Positions 11,277 to 21,825 of a stretch of 64,000 bases of DNA are shown here, piece after piece. The position numbers and the translations under genes are program-made. This DNA is from Rhynchopus sp. YZ270_cl-10 (Eukaryota > Euglenozoa > Diplonemea > Diplonemida > Diplonemidae), in the NCBI GenBank assembly GCA_964035575.1, contig OZ037836.1, positions 1,054,001 to 1,118,000 of the forward strand, read 5' to 3'. The first letter of the stretch is position 1. The number at the start of each line of letters is the position of its first letter. Below the pieces are notes generated by a model, which was given only the letters and a program-made list of their open reading frames with translations, had not been told where the DNA came from and ran no database searches.

Positions 11277-13375
11277 ATATTGACACTTTTACCGTGTAAA
11301 TTTCCCATTCAATATTTGCAAATATTGATCAATATATTGATCAATATATTGACACTTTCCTTCACACAACGGTCTTGCGCCCCTTGGAAACTGGTTCTGC
11401 ATCTTCCAACCTCACACAAACTCGTGCACCACACATAAAAACATGCCCGAGTTGAGGCACAAAAAAATTGCCCCAATTTCCAGGACTGATAATTGAACTT
11501 CGGACCAAAAAATGCAAAAAAATATGGCGACTTGTGTGATACCAACCATGACAAAATTCCAAATGACTTCTCGAGTCCGCATTGCACTTCGCGGAGCCCC
11601 AAGGGAAGACACCCTTCTTCAGAAGCCAGGTAGAGAATGCTGTTCCCCACCCACCCCCTCTCACTGTCCGCGTAGATCCCCCCACTAAGGAGCCATCTGA
11701 TGCCACAAGGCAAGTCGCTCCCCCGCGATGGCATTGAATGGCACGTGCGCGTTTACGAACTGAGCCATGATTGCCCTTAGAGTCCCACGGTAACACGTGC
11801 AAAATCATAGAGTTTTTTTGGCTGTTAAAAAGGCTGGGGTATAAAGAGGTCGCGTGATTCGTCGAGCGGTTGTGAACCGCCTCCGTTCTCTTACGGTACG
11901 GAACACCCACCTCCTACCCTTTGCATGAGCTCGACTGCGTTTTAGCACGTTTCAACTACTCTTTTTTCTCGTTCTGTACCCAGAACAACCTCCTCTCCAA
12001 GCAGCAAACCCCACCCCTGACCAGGGGAAGCCTCCTGGGCCCATAAGCGGAACTATTTACTCACTGATCCTCTCATAAAAAAAGACATGTGGATGGATGG
12101 ATTTTTCAAATGTATGTTCGCAACTCTCATAAAAAAGTAGCGCACCGTGCGCCTCCGGCGCGGACAAAATTTGGTTTTGCGAATCCTAAATATTTTTTGC
12201 TAGCTCGTGTGGTTGATGAGCGAGAACGAAACCAAATCGATCGCAACGCCTCGTACACCAGCTAAAACACCTGAATGGTCACAGAACACAACGCAGTGCA
12301 TGGTTTTGTGGGTTGCTTTTGCCCACAGAAGTACCCCTGTGCGGCCTAGACCTGGTTCTAGCACCCCAGAATCGCGTTTTCCAGTCCATATAGCCGGGTA
12401 TGGTCCCAAAAAACCACCCAAAAAGGCGAAAATCCCGGTTTTTGGTGAAAAACGCCTGTTTTGCCCATAGGGTACTTAAGGAACGCACGTTTCTAAAGCA
12501 TTTCCCACGTAAACTCGCGACACGAAAATAGGAATTAAAAACAAATCTCTCACAGATCTGATTTGATGATCCGCATTTTTGAGGCCCAATCTTTCCAACG
12601 CCGAAAAAATCTTACACTTTGGTGCATTTTCGGGTGGGTGCACCAGGAGGGTACTGAGAGGGCAGCAACCTTAAAAACCTAAACACAGGTGTTTAGGAAT
12701 TACGAGCGGTAGCCCACAGCTCTACCCTATCCATGCTATAGTTTGGCTGTGATAATGTGCGATTTATGGCACAATCTTTGAAATGTTGCGCACATGGCTT
12801 CAACAGAAAAGTTTGACCCTTTGCCTCTCCACTCTGTGGCTGGAAGGGAGCTGAGAATAAGCCGGGTCCCGGGTACTGTCCCAGGACTAGAACTAGGACG
12901 GGTACTGGGCACTGGGTACAGTCCCAGTCCTAGGGACTGGGAATACCCCTCCATCCAGGCCCCACCCTCCCGCTTTCAGGCGTTTTCACAGCGTTTTCGA
13001 TATATTGTGCCCAGTCCCACTGAGAATAACCGGGTCCCGGGTCCCCAAGTCTTATTCTCAGCTATGGCCTCCCGTCAAGGAAAAAGCAGGCACTGCAACG
13101 TCAATATTCAATAATATGATCAATATTTCAATATTATTGAAATATTGACAGTTTTCAGTCAATATTATTGACACTTTCAATATTCAATCAATAATATTCA
13201 TCACCAAATCAATATATTGACGATATTCAATATATTTATGAAGCCATGAAAACACAAAAATATAATACAGGACAATACAATATCAATAACCAGGAACAGA
13301 AAAAAATTTTTTTTTTTTGAAAACTTGGTCGTATTGGTGTAGCCACCCGAGGATGCACTCCACTATACTAAATAC

Positions 13376-14047
13376 CATGGGTAGTATCTGGATCCAGTTC
13401 CCGGTGATTCCAAGTTTCTCAGATTTTTCGTGAAATTCCAGGTTTTTTCCAGGTATTCCAGGTGATTCCAGGTTAATTCCAGTTAATTCCAGGTGGGCTT
13501 AAGCAGAAATCTGCACGAAACACAAACACACATTCCGATCTGGAAGTGTGGACAATGACAAAACACTCGGTTCTTGACACTTTGTAATCTGTCCGTCCAG
13601 TAGTGGGGTCACTTTGCCAAAATGACAAATTATTGGTACATACGTAAATACACACAAGTCACCTACAGTGCAAAAAGCCTAATTCCAGAAAAAACCCAGA
13701 TCTGGAATACTGGGGTGATCAGGGGTAGTCTTGTGCCACAAAATTCGCAAAACCCGGAATGCGAATCGCAAAAATTCGCACACACATATGACCTGCATGA
13801 CATGCATAGGGCATGAAGCTTTGATGTAGCTGTGCCTCTTCTCCGTGTATTTATTGCACTTTGTCTTTTGAGGGACATGGTACGGTAAAGCTACATCAAC
13901 ACGGTCAAGGTACAGAGGCACTGGTAGGATGGTGTTGGTCGACAACTTCTTCTTGCTTGAAAGGCGGCTGAAACCATTATACCTGGATTTTTTTTCTGGA
14001 TTTTTTTTCTGGAAGGACCTGGAATCTGGATCCAGATACTACCCATG
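13376..14047. mobile_element. TIR element, 6-bp TSD AAATAC
   Basis: The ends are CATGGGTAGTATCTGGATCC and its inverse. AAATAC flanks both sides (13370-13375, 14048-14053). The inside has short ATTCCAGGT-type repeats near the left end and a coding-like minus-strand segment (13679-13945) that is also found at 43953-44339. Confidence 0.8.
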
Positions 14048-15178
14048 AAATACAATTTGTTTTTAGACCACTATCACGAGATAGCAGTCACGATTTGCTG
14101 TTGTGTCGACAATCTCCTAAGGACCCGCTTGGGGAACCTAGGGTCTATACTGAGTCGTGCTAATAGCCTGCCTCTGTTCTCTTTTTATTTTTTTTTGAAA
14201 ACTTGGTTGTATTAGTGTAGCCACCCTAGAGTGTGCTCCACTATTTTTTTTTTTTTTTTTTTTTAATTTCGTTTTTACAACGTTTGAGCAACCCTTTACG
14301 GGTTACCTTGTGAATATTTGTGGATATCTTTTTTATGTCAGGCAGTCCAATCGAGAGGGAAATTTTTTTTTGTAGTTGCATCAACAATCACATTATACCT
14401 ACTGGTATAACGATCTGTACTCAATTTCATCCGAAGCCTATGTACTACAGAAGGTATAGACGCAGATCATCCTCAACCCTTAAGAGTAACTTTTTTTTTT
14501 TGAAAGAAAGATGGAGTTGCCCACACGGTGAAACGCAAATTGACTTGGCTTGTAGTTTTGCTTTGTGGCTTTCGCCGTTAGCTTAACGGTGAAACCAACA
14601 AAGAAAACCCACCATTTACTTCACCGTGATAAGATACCTCCTGAAGTAAATATAAGGGAAATCTTGTGAGATGAACATGCCTCGAGTGTACACACGGTTG
14701 TCAGGTCCAGGTGGGAGAACAAAATTGGGAAAAAAAATTGGGTGTTCATTGAGTTATCCCACCATGGTGTGGGCAACTGCTTCTCTCCCAGTGGGTGAGC
14801 TTAGGCACACCCACCCGATTGTTGCTCTCCCAATTTGCTCTGACACCTGGATCTGACAACTGTTGCATACCAGCTTTAAAACTAATAAAAGAGAAGTTGA
14901 AAGTGAAAGCGCTTCATCACAAAGAAAAGAATACCCTGAAAAATATACAGCGCGTGTGTTGCACCCACTCCACTGATACGGGACCAATGAAGTGCGGGAG
15001 GGAGGAGGAGGAGGAGGAGGAGGGGGGTTGAGCTATTGTTCTGTTTATTTTTTTTTTTTTTCGCACAAAATTTTGTTGTGATGTGGTTTTCGCATGAAAA
15101 CAAAAGAAAAAAAATATTTCAAATGGTGTGATTACCCAACCGATTCTCCGTGGTTCTTCCGTGCTCCGGTAAGGGGGG
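14048..15178. repeat. Structured dispersed repeats plus unit block, no gene
   Basis: At 14098-14245 and 14375-14495 lie two copies of the structured repeat. From about 14510 to 15170 the sequence is nearly identical to 55535-56205 in the next unit, with the same order and strand. The purine run GGAGGAGG near 15000 differs in length. Confidence 0.75.
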
Positions 15179-17604
15179 CAGGGTTGTTCCTTGTTCTCGG
15201 AAAAAACAGCAAAATTCTGGATTTATGTTCCCGCTTTTTTCCTTTTTTTGGGCGCAGTGGTCGCGCTAATTATGGGAAAAAATGGGGAAAAAATGGATTT
15301 CGGGTACGAAAAAACGTTCCTAGAAAAGGTTAGCTGGGGAGGCCCGGAAACCCCGTTTTGTGGCATTTCCGGGCCAATCCCAGCCTGTGGTGGGGTATAT
15401 ACGGAAAAATGGACAAAGTTTTAGTGACTTAAATTTTCGCAAAATATGAACCCATACTCGTAAACAAGGGTCATTTTCAGGAAAATTCGGAAAATTCCGA
15501 GATTTGGAAGCAATTTTTCTCCTGAAAATCAGTGGGTTTTCAGCCCCAAAACACACCGCGATTGGAATTTCCGGAATCCGTCCGCGCTGTGGTGGGGTCA
15601 CTTTGCCGAAATGGCCAATTTTTTGGTTTTGGTCAAAATCCATGTGGGTAAAGAGGGCCAAGGTAAATCCCACAACCAGATTTTCTCTCCCTGATCCTGA
15701 CGTCTTGCAACACGAAAATGCGCGAAAACACCGGCATTTGCATTTCCGGAATCCGTCCGTTCTGTGGTGGGGTCAATTTGCCGAAATGGACAAGTTCTTG
15801 GTTTTGGTCAAAACCCGTCAGTGTAAGGTAAAGGGGGCAAGTGTTTGCCTGTAGAAACTGGAAGGGAACAGGCAGCGCCGCAGGCGCACGGTAACCAACT
15901 TTTTTTTTTTTTCTCTTTTCTTTTTTCTCCTCTTTCTTTTGACTTTCCGAGCCAATTGCGTTCCACGGCGGGGTCACATGTATATGCAAGTCCACTATGT
16001 GGTGGTCTTACTCAACAATATTAGAACTTCTGGTTTCTTCCAAAAATCTTGAAATCTGATTCTTGGATAAGGCACTGTGGTGGGGAGAAAAATGTGACCA
16101 CCCCGCACTGCGGGCCTACAACAAAAAAAATATCTTCTCCTGTTGTGCGCGAAAAATTTTCGCGCGCAGCGCGAAATTTTTTTTTTCTATAAGAAAATTT
16201 TGAGATTTAAAAATCAGAAAAATCCTGATTTTTCCCGGATTGACTGGGGGGGGTCGAATAAAGCACGTACGTGTTTTATTAGGCGTCCCTACACTTCAGA
16301 TCCTGAGGTTTAAAAAAAAAAAAAAGTTCGAAAAGGCGAATAAAGCACGTACGTGCTTTATTCGCCTTTTTGAACTTTTTGGAAAGTTTTTCCAGTCGCA
16401 ATTTTTTTTTCGATTTTTTTCCGCCCAAGAGGTGATTTTGCTGCATTTCCGAGCCAATCCCAGCTTGTGGTGGGGCATATTCGGAAAAATGGACAAAATT
16501 TCAGCGACTTAAATTTTCACAAAATACGAACTACCTTGTCACAACACAGGAAAAGTTCAAAAAGTCGAATAAAGCACGTACGTGCTTTATTCGACGCAAA
16601 AAAAAGCAAAAATCCCATTTTTCAAATGCGTGCTTTATTCGACGTACGTGCTTTATTCGAATTACCTCGTTTATTCGGCCCCCCCCAGTAATGAAATCCC
16701 CGTACTGCAAAAAAAAAAACGTTCCTACCAAAACCCCCAAAAATCCCGGGATGAAGGATGGGCTTTAGCGCGAGCCCTGTTTGGGCGGGGGGGTTTTTTT
16801 TTTTTTTTTTGCCCTTTCCGAGCTCTACCCTCACTGTAGTGGGGTCATTTCGAGAAAATGGACTAGTTCTTGATTGATACAAATTTTGGTCACGACCACT
16901 AGTGAGTTGCTCACAATGCTAAATGAGTGTCAGAACTGTGATTCTGGGCCCACTTTAACCGCCCCTCGAAATTCAAAAAGGGGTCCCAAACCCGGGCGCG
17001 CTACACGCGCGCAGAACTTTTTGCAGCTTTGGTCTAGTTGCATTTTTGGCTGCAAAATGCAAGGGGATCCCCAAAGACGTTGGGAATATTATTTGGATGG
17101 GGCAGTGATTTTGTACCTGAAAACATGCTCCCTCGTGGTAACCGTGTGCATGCCAATGAAGTGCTCTCTGGGGTTCGATAACCCGTGGAACCAGTGCTTC
17201 CGCCGATGAACGGTGAAGCGTTTGCACTTCTCTTTTTGCGGAGCAAAAAAATAATATAAATGGCGCCGCAGGCAAAAAATTTGGGTACGGTGTAAAAATC
17301 TAGCTTCCAAAAAACCCTTTTTTGTAGAGTAAAAAATGAATAATGGCGCCGCAGGCAAAAAAAAATTGGGGATACAGCCCTGGACGGTGCAGGATTTTGG
17401 TGTCATTTTTTTTTTTCCTTGCCCCCTGAAAACTCTTGCTTTTGAGAGTTTCGACCATTTCACCACACTGGTGGTGTGTCACCTACAGTGAAACCCACCA
17501 GAAACCACAAGAAAGCCCCCCAAGGAAAAAAGGAAAAAAAAAAAAAGGAAAAAAAAACTAAAATCCAGAATTTCATGTTCTCGGTCCCACTTAGGAACTT
17601 CCCT
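15179..17604. mobile_element. Non-autonomous hAT-like element, CAGGG...GTTCC ends
   Basis: The left end CAGGGTTGTTCC matches the inverse of the right end GGAACTTCCCTG. The flanking octamers are aagggggg and aagggggt. In unit III the matching site (about 56200) reads GGTAAGGGGGTATACTC without the element. The 2.4-kb body has no transposase. It contains repeats around CATTTCCGGAATCCGTCCG (15360-16000), a nested palindromic element and two units of the GCGGAGC/GGCGCCGCAGGC repeat (17230-17395). Confidence 0.75.
16243..16689. mobile_element. Small TIR element made of GAATAAAGCACGTACG palindromes
   Basis: The ends are ACTGGGGGG-CGAATAAA inverted. Inside, perfect palindromes centred on CACGTACGTG with arms GAATAAAG recur four times. 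No target duplication is clear. A smaller relative with GGGGG-CCGAATACC and CCGTATTATACG palindromes lies at about 23215-23310. Confidence 0.6.
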
Positions 17605-18456
17605 GAAGGGGGTATACTCTTTTTTTTTATTGTTTTCGTTTTTCGCCACCCGGGGGGCTTCGAGACCTGGCAACCGCACACGGTTGTGTACAAGTGATTT
17701 TGCTGACCAAAACATAAAAGTAACAACCAAAAATAAAAAAAAACTGATGATAAAATGATTTGCTAAAGCAAACTGACGGTGTTGACTTGGCTGTGCAGTC
17801 AGACACAGCCCCCTGGACAAGTCAGGATAGTGTCACGTGGACACTACACCGCGACCCGGAGGAAAGGGAATGTGATGCCACAAACATCCGGACTGGGAAA
17901 GCCTCCAAGGCGGTCATGGCATATATAGTTGCGTATTACAGCACACACAGCACACACTATCTACGGGCGGTCCATTTTTGCTGTGTCGACAATCGCCGAG
18001 TAATCCCACCAGGTGGGAGAATTCGGGTCTGCACTCAATGCCGAAGCCTTTGTACTACGGAAGGTATAGACGTCGTTCGTCCTGAACCCTTAAGAGCAAC
18101 TTTTAGGATGAAAAGAACCTTCAAAGGGGTAGTCCGCATCAAGGTGTTGTACACCAATGCACGGCCACATGCTAAGAAGGGGGTATTGGAGGTTACAGTT
18201 AAGAAACTGCCCTCTTTTCAAATGTGGGAAAGTAGAGGTGGGGTTACAGCCCCGCACACCTCCCCCCCAAGGTGTGGCAGAGGAATTGCGTCTCTGGGCT
18301 GACGCCAAGGCACTTACAAGCGCGCACAAAAGAGGTTCAGGAAAGAAACTCTTGAGAGGCTAATGCGGAGCGCACCTATGATGGGTGATGGGGCATGATA
18401 GGGGGAAAATGAAAGGAGGGGGGAAAGGGGGGGGGGGGGGGGGGGGTTAGGGGGGG
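17605..18456. other. No gene; structured repeat and G-run
   Basis: A copy of the GTCGACAATC...CTTTGTACTACGGAAGG repeat lies at 17978-18100. Below it a poly-G tract (about 18427-18446) borders the next element. Confidence 0.5.
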
Positions 18457-19189
18457 TAGGGGATATCAAAGGGGTGTCACATTTGACGTTTTTCAAATTA
18501 GTGAAAACCGCCTATCAGAAAGTGCCAAAACCGCCTCCAACCACCCCACACCCCCCAGAAAACCTGTTCTTGCCCCGAAACTACCCATAGGGGGGTCTTC
18601 TGGGCCGTAAAATGCAATTCTAAAAAAGTGGTCACACTTCTGTACCTGGGCACCCCCACAGAACCCCCTTCAGAATACGAGAAAATAAAGTTCGACAACG
18701 CCACGGTCGGAGAGGGTTGGAAAGCAGGCTGAGGCACACGCGACGCTTGTGCTGGTGTTCTTCGGGGGAGAACTGTGCAGAAAGCGCCGGGGCGGCATCC
18801 TGCATGGCTGCACAGAGGTTGAAGAGAAGGGCGGGTCTAGGGGTGCGACTCCACTGTTTATAGGTGGGAACTATTGTCGTAATAACCTCTTACGGCATTT
18901 TTGGCCATTTCCAGGCCACCTCCGGTCGGAAAACCTCCCAGAAATGGGTCAGAAACACCCTGTGACCCGAAAATTCATGATAAGGGCGACTCAGAATATG
19001 ATAAAATGCAAAAAAGTAGTGAAAAAGTGGATTTTGACGGTTTTGGCCATGTTGGGTAAAATGGCCATTTTTGGTGAAAAAAAATAAAAAAAACAGCAAA
19101 ATTTCGACATCATGACAGCTGCTTGGGCACAAAACTGCCCAAAAATGTCCTGTGAGTCTATTCCGACCTGTTTTGGACACTTTAGGTAC

Positions 19190-19220
<31 letters not shown>

Positions 19221-19566
19221 ATTCCAGGCTCTCCGCTAGGATTTCCGATTTTGAAAATGTTCTGTTGATGGTCCACGTGGTGGGGTACATGCTTGCGCCG
19301 CAGGCGCACGGTACGCAACTTTTTTTTTTTTCAACGCCCGATTTTGACTTTTTTGGGACGTTTGAGCACTCACCTCTCCATATCTTCTTCTCCTGAGCTT
19401 TTTTGACAAGTAGAACGGGTCTGAACCACTCAGCAGAACTTTTTTTTTTTTTTTTTTTCCCCCATTTTCAAAAAGTTCTGTTGACAATCAACAGAACTTT
19501 AGTACCTAGCGGAGTGCCTGATGTATTCTGTAACCTCTCTCTATTTTACGGCAGGTGTGACCGGTT

Positions 19567-20781
19567 GAGGATGCACTGACGACGCAGCTGGAGTGTGAGG
19601 GAGACGACACGTGTCTCTGGGACGCTGTGTGGTCGAAGGACGGGTGCGTGAAGAACCCCTGCCTGAATACGCCGGATGAGGACGACTGCCTTGCTGTGTC
19701 TGTGGACATCCCTGACCCATGCACGCCACCTGCAGGAAACCCGGACTACTGCAAGTTGGATGTGTGCGACTTCCATGCAGGAAACGACTGTGAGGTGTCG
19801 AAGTGTCTCGAGGACGAGGAGGGCCGTTGCGAGACGGATCCCAACTGCGTCTGGATCCCTGCGGACCCGCTTCCGACCGGCCCTGTGTCGACCCTCGTGG
19901 GATTCTGTGACGAGAAGCAGTGTCTGCACACCCAGCAAGCGGACTGTGAGAAGGACGAAGTCTGCAAGTGGGACGGTGCTAACTGTGTGGAGACAGAGTG
20001 CGGTGTGCACAGGAACGAGAAGGACTGTGACCAGGACGCCACTTGTCATTGGGACCTGGACTCGGATCCGACCAACTGCAAGGAGACGCCATGTGCGCCG
20101 TACAAGTCGCAGGACCCGTGCAACGGGGATGATGACTGCATGTGGACAACTGTGCACGGGACCGACGTGTGCGTGCCGAAGACGTGCGAGAAGTACGACA
20201 ACAAGTGTGAGTGCGAGGTGGATGCCGACTGCAAGTGGCACCACGGACAGGGAACCGGACAGTGCGTGGCGACGGCGTACGACACGTGCCCTGACATGGA
20301 CGTTGCCTTCGTGCTTGACGGCTCTGGTTCGATGTCTCGTTCCTTCGGTAAGCACAAGCACGGATTCTACGGCCTGATGGAGATCCTGCGTGACTGGCTG
20401 AAGGACGTGCCCCTGACGGGAGACGACCACACCGCAGGTGCCGACATCTCGTCGAAGGGCAAGGGATTCCGTATGACCTTCATTCAGTTCTCGAAGCGCA
20501 ACGCCAAGCCTGAGGAGGACCACCCTATCAACTGTGCCGTTGGTGAGTGCACTAGCGGTCTCCTGTCTGGTCACCGTGACGAGCTTCAGGGAGACATTGA
20601 CTGGCACGAGGACAACTACCAGTCGCAGTGGACGTACCTTCACGACGCACTTGGTGACGTGGCAGAGCACACCTTCGTTGTGACACAGAGCCCCCCGTGG
20701 AGAGAGCACGTTGTGAGGAAGGGCATTCTTTTACTTTTTTTTTCTGTGTGTTTGTTTTCTTGTTGTAGTCTTTTTTGGTGA
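19567..20781 (+). CDS. Cysteine-rich von Willebrand factor A domain protein (5' partial)
   Basis: From 19567 the frame encodes about 240 residues with regularly spaced Cys-x-W pairs (patterns such as CETDPNCVW, CEKDEVCKWDG, CDQDATCHWD, CNGDDDCMW, CEVDADCKW), then a von Willebrand A domain beginning CPDMDVAFVLDGSGSM. DGSGS is the metal-ion-dependent adhesion site signature D-x-S-x-S. The A domain is cut short at about 130 residues. VWA domains with Cys-rich repeats are normally extracellular adhesion modules, but no signal peptide is visible and the frame has no good ATG at its start. A 56-base GT-AG segment (20713-20768) could be an intron. Codons end mostly in G or C, as in the other real genes. 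The upstream border coincides with a repeat also present at about 61595-61635, so the gene is probably a captured fragment. Confidence 0.7.
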   Translation, partial: EDALTTQLECEGDDTCLWDAVWSKDGCVKNPCLNTPDEDDCLAVSVDIPDPCTPPAGNPDYCKLDVCDFHAGNDCEVSKCLEDEEGRCETDPNCVWIPADPLPTGPVSTLVGFCDEKQCLHTQQADCEKDEVCKWDGANCVETECGVHRNEKDCDQDATCHWDLDSDPTNCKETPCAPYKSQDPCNGDDDCMWTTVHGTDVCVPKTCEKYDNKCECEVDADCKWHHGQGTGQCVATAYDTCPDMDVAFVLDGSGSMSRSFGKHKHGFYGLMEILRDWLKDVPLTGDDHTAGADISSKGKGFRMTFIQFSKRNAKPEEDHPINCAVGECTSGLLSGHRDELQGDIDWHEDNYQSQWTYLHDALGDVAEHTFVVTQSPPWREHVVRKGILLLFFSVCLFSCCSLFW

Positions 20782-20953
20782 AGGGGCTTGGCCGACGACA
20801 CTGAGAACCTCTTTGGTTCATAGCTGTTAACGACGTCTGGTCCTACCTAGCTGTACACTCTAATTCTAAAAATAAAATAAAATAAAACCAATAGGCAAAG
20901 GGGGAGGGGGGAGGCTAAAAGCCAAACAAAAGTAAAGAATGAAAAAGAAAAAC

Positions 20954-21364
20954 TCAAGTGCTCTGGGACGGCCGCGAGTTCCTGCTCCGCTTTAGGCCCC
21001 GCAGACGGTTGTAGAGGGTGTAAGCCTCTTCCACCTCGTCGGAGCTCATCGACGGCTTCTTCGCTTCTTTCCACAGGTAGAGGCAGGCGAGGGCGTCATC
21101 CACCGACTGCCAATCCCCTCCCGCTGCCAGCGACTGGTGCTGAAGCGTGTTCGGGTAGAACGTGTCCTTCCACGCCTCGGCGGTCGCTGGACACCCCATG
21201 TTGTTGAATCCTGGGCAGGGCGCCATACCGGCATAGAACGGCACGTTGGTCGGGAGGGCTGTAGGTGCGGGTTGAGAGCCACTCTCCGATTGCGTGTACG
21301 TGCTGGGGGCCGAAGTGGCGTCAGACATGGGGACTGCGAGTTCTGATTCGTCGATGAGGTCCAT
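20954..21364 (-). CDS. Hypothetical 136-residue protein
   Basis: The ATG at 21364 opens MDLIDESELAVPMSDATSAP. The first 50 residues are rich in Ser, Thr, Ala and Pro. The rest reads as a small folded domain (GCPATAEAWKDTFYPNTLQ, SVDDALACLYLWKEAKK, EEAYTLYNRLRGLKRSRN). The frame ends with TGA at 20954. No family is recognised, and no signal or membrane segment is seen. It converges on the VWA gene, 172 bp apart, and its start lies at the edge of the repeat half at 21365. Codon choice is G/C-ending like the neighbours, which supports a real gene. It may be element-borne or captured. Confidence 0.55.
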   Translation of the reverse strand: MDLIDESELAVPMSDATSAPSTYTQSESGSQPAPTALPTNVPFYAGMAPCPGFNNMGCPATAEAWKDTFYPNTLQHQSLAAGGDWQSVDDALACLYLWKEAKKPSMSSDEVEEAYTLYNRLRGLKRSRNSRPSQST

Positions 21365-21825
21365 AGAGACTTTTTTTGGCCGTTTTTTGGTGTTTTTGTG
21401 GTAAAAAACGTCCTATGATAGCCTATACTAATCGCAAGACACCGTTTGTCCCTTCTGGACCAATATGTGGGCCAAAAAATGGGTGAAACCCCCCGAAAAA
21501 GCACTCCGGGAGCCCAGATAGTTCCAAATTTCCCCGCCAACTCACAAAACCACCTCAAAAACATGCCAGTAAAACATTTTTAAAAACTATAGGGAGTCAC
21601 ACCCCCTATGGGGAGGGGTGCCCAGGTACAGAAGTGTGACCACTTTTTTAGAATTGCATTTTACGGCCCAGAAGACCCCCCTATGGGGAGTTTCGGGGCA
21701 GGAACAGGTTTTCTGGGGGGTGTGGGGTGGTTGGAGGCGGTTTTGGCACTTTCTGATAGGCGGTTTTCACTTATTTTGAAAAACGTCAAATGTGACACTT
21801 TTAAATAGGCCTTTGATATCCCCTA

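Larger units (their letters stand above)
10129..13248. mobile_element. TIR element copy A, 6-bp TSD AAAACA
   Basis: The ends are CATGGCTTCATAAATATATT and its inverse. AAAACA flanks both sides (10123-10128, 13249-13254). The body, apart from a nested 1.06-kb element, is about 2 kb and is shared in reverse orientation with the copy at 31407-37863. It has an AT-rich subterminal zone of CAATATATTGAT repeats and a GC-rich zone near 12890-13050. A 182-codon minus-strand frame (11362-11910) is only partly kept in the other copy, so I do not call it a gene. No transposase was recognised. Confidence 0.8.
18457..21825. mobile_element. TIR element with gene cargo (VWA protein and 136-aa protein)
   Basis: Inverted repeats of more than 200 bp run inward from TAGGGGATATCAAAGG (left 18457 to about 18690, right about 21600 to 21825). 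A poly-G tract flanks both sides on the same strand, consistent with insertion into a G-run. Inside the TIRs lie two halves of a sequence that is continuous in the foldback element at 34036-35068: the first half at 18935-19190, the second at 21365-21575. Cargo genes sit exactly between the halves. No transposase was seen. Confidence 0.7.

Noticed and set aside
11362-11910. 182-codon minus-strand frame in TIR element copy A
   Set aside because: The matching region of copy B (36234-36832) splits it over frames and it has no transposase motif; probably chance or too decayed to call.
20713-20768. Intron at the 3' end of the VWA gene as a firm call
   Set aside because: GT and AG ends fit and the downstream frame continues for about 11 codons, but with one example and no branch-site knowledge it stays a possibility mentioned in the gene entry.
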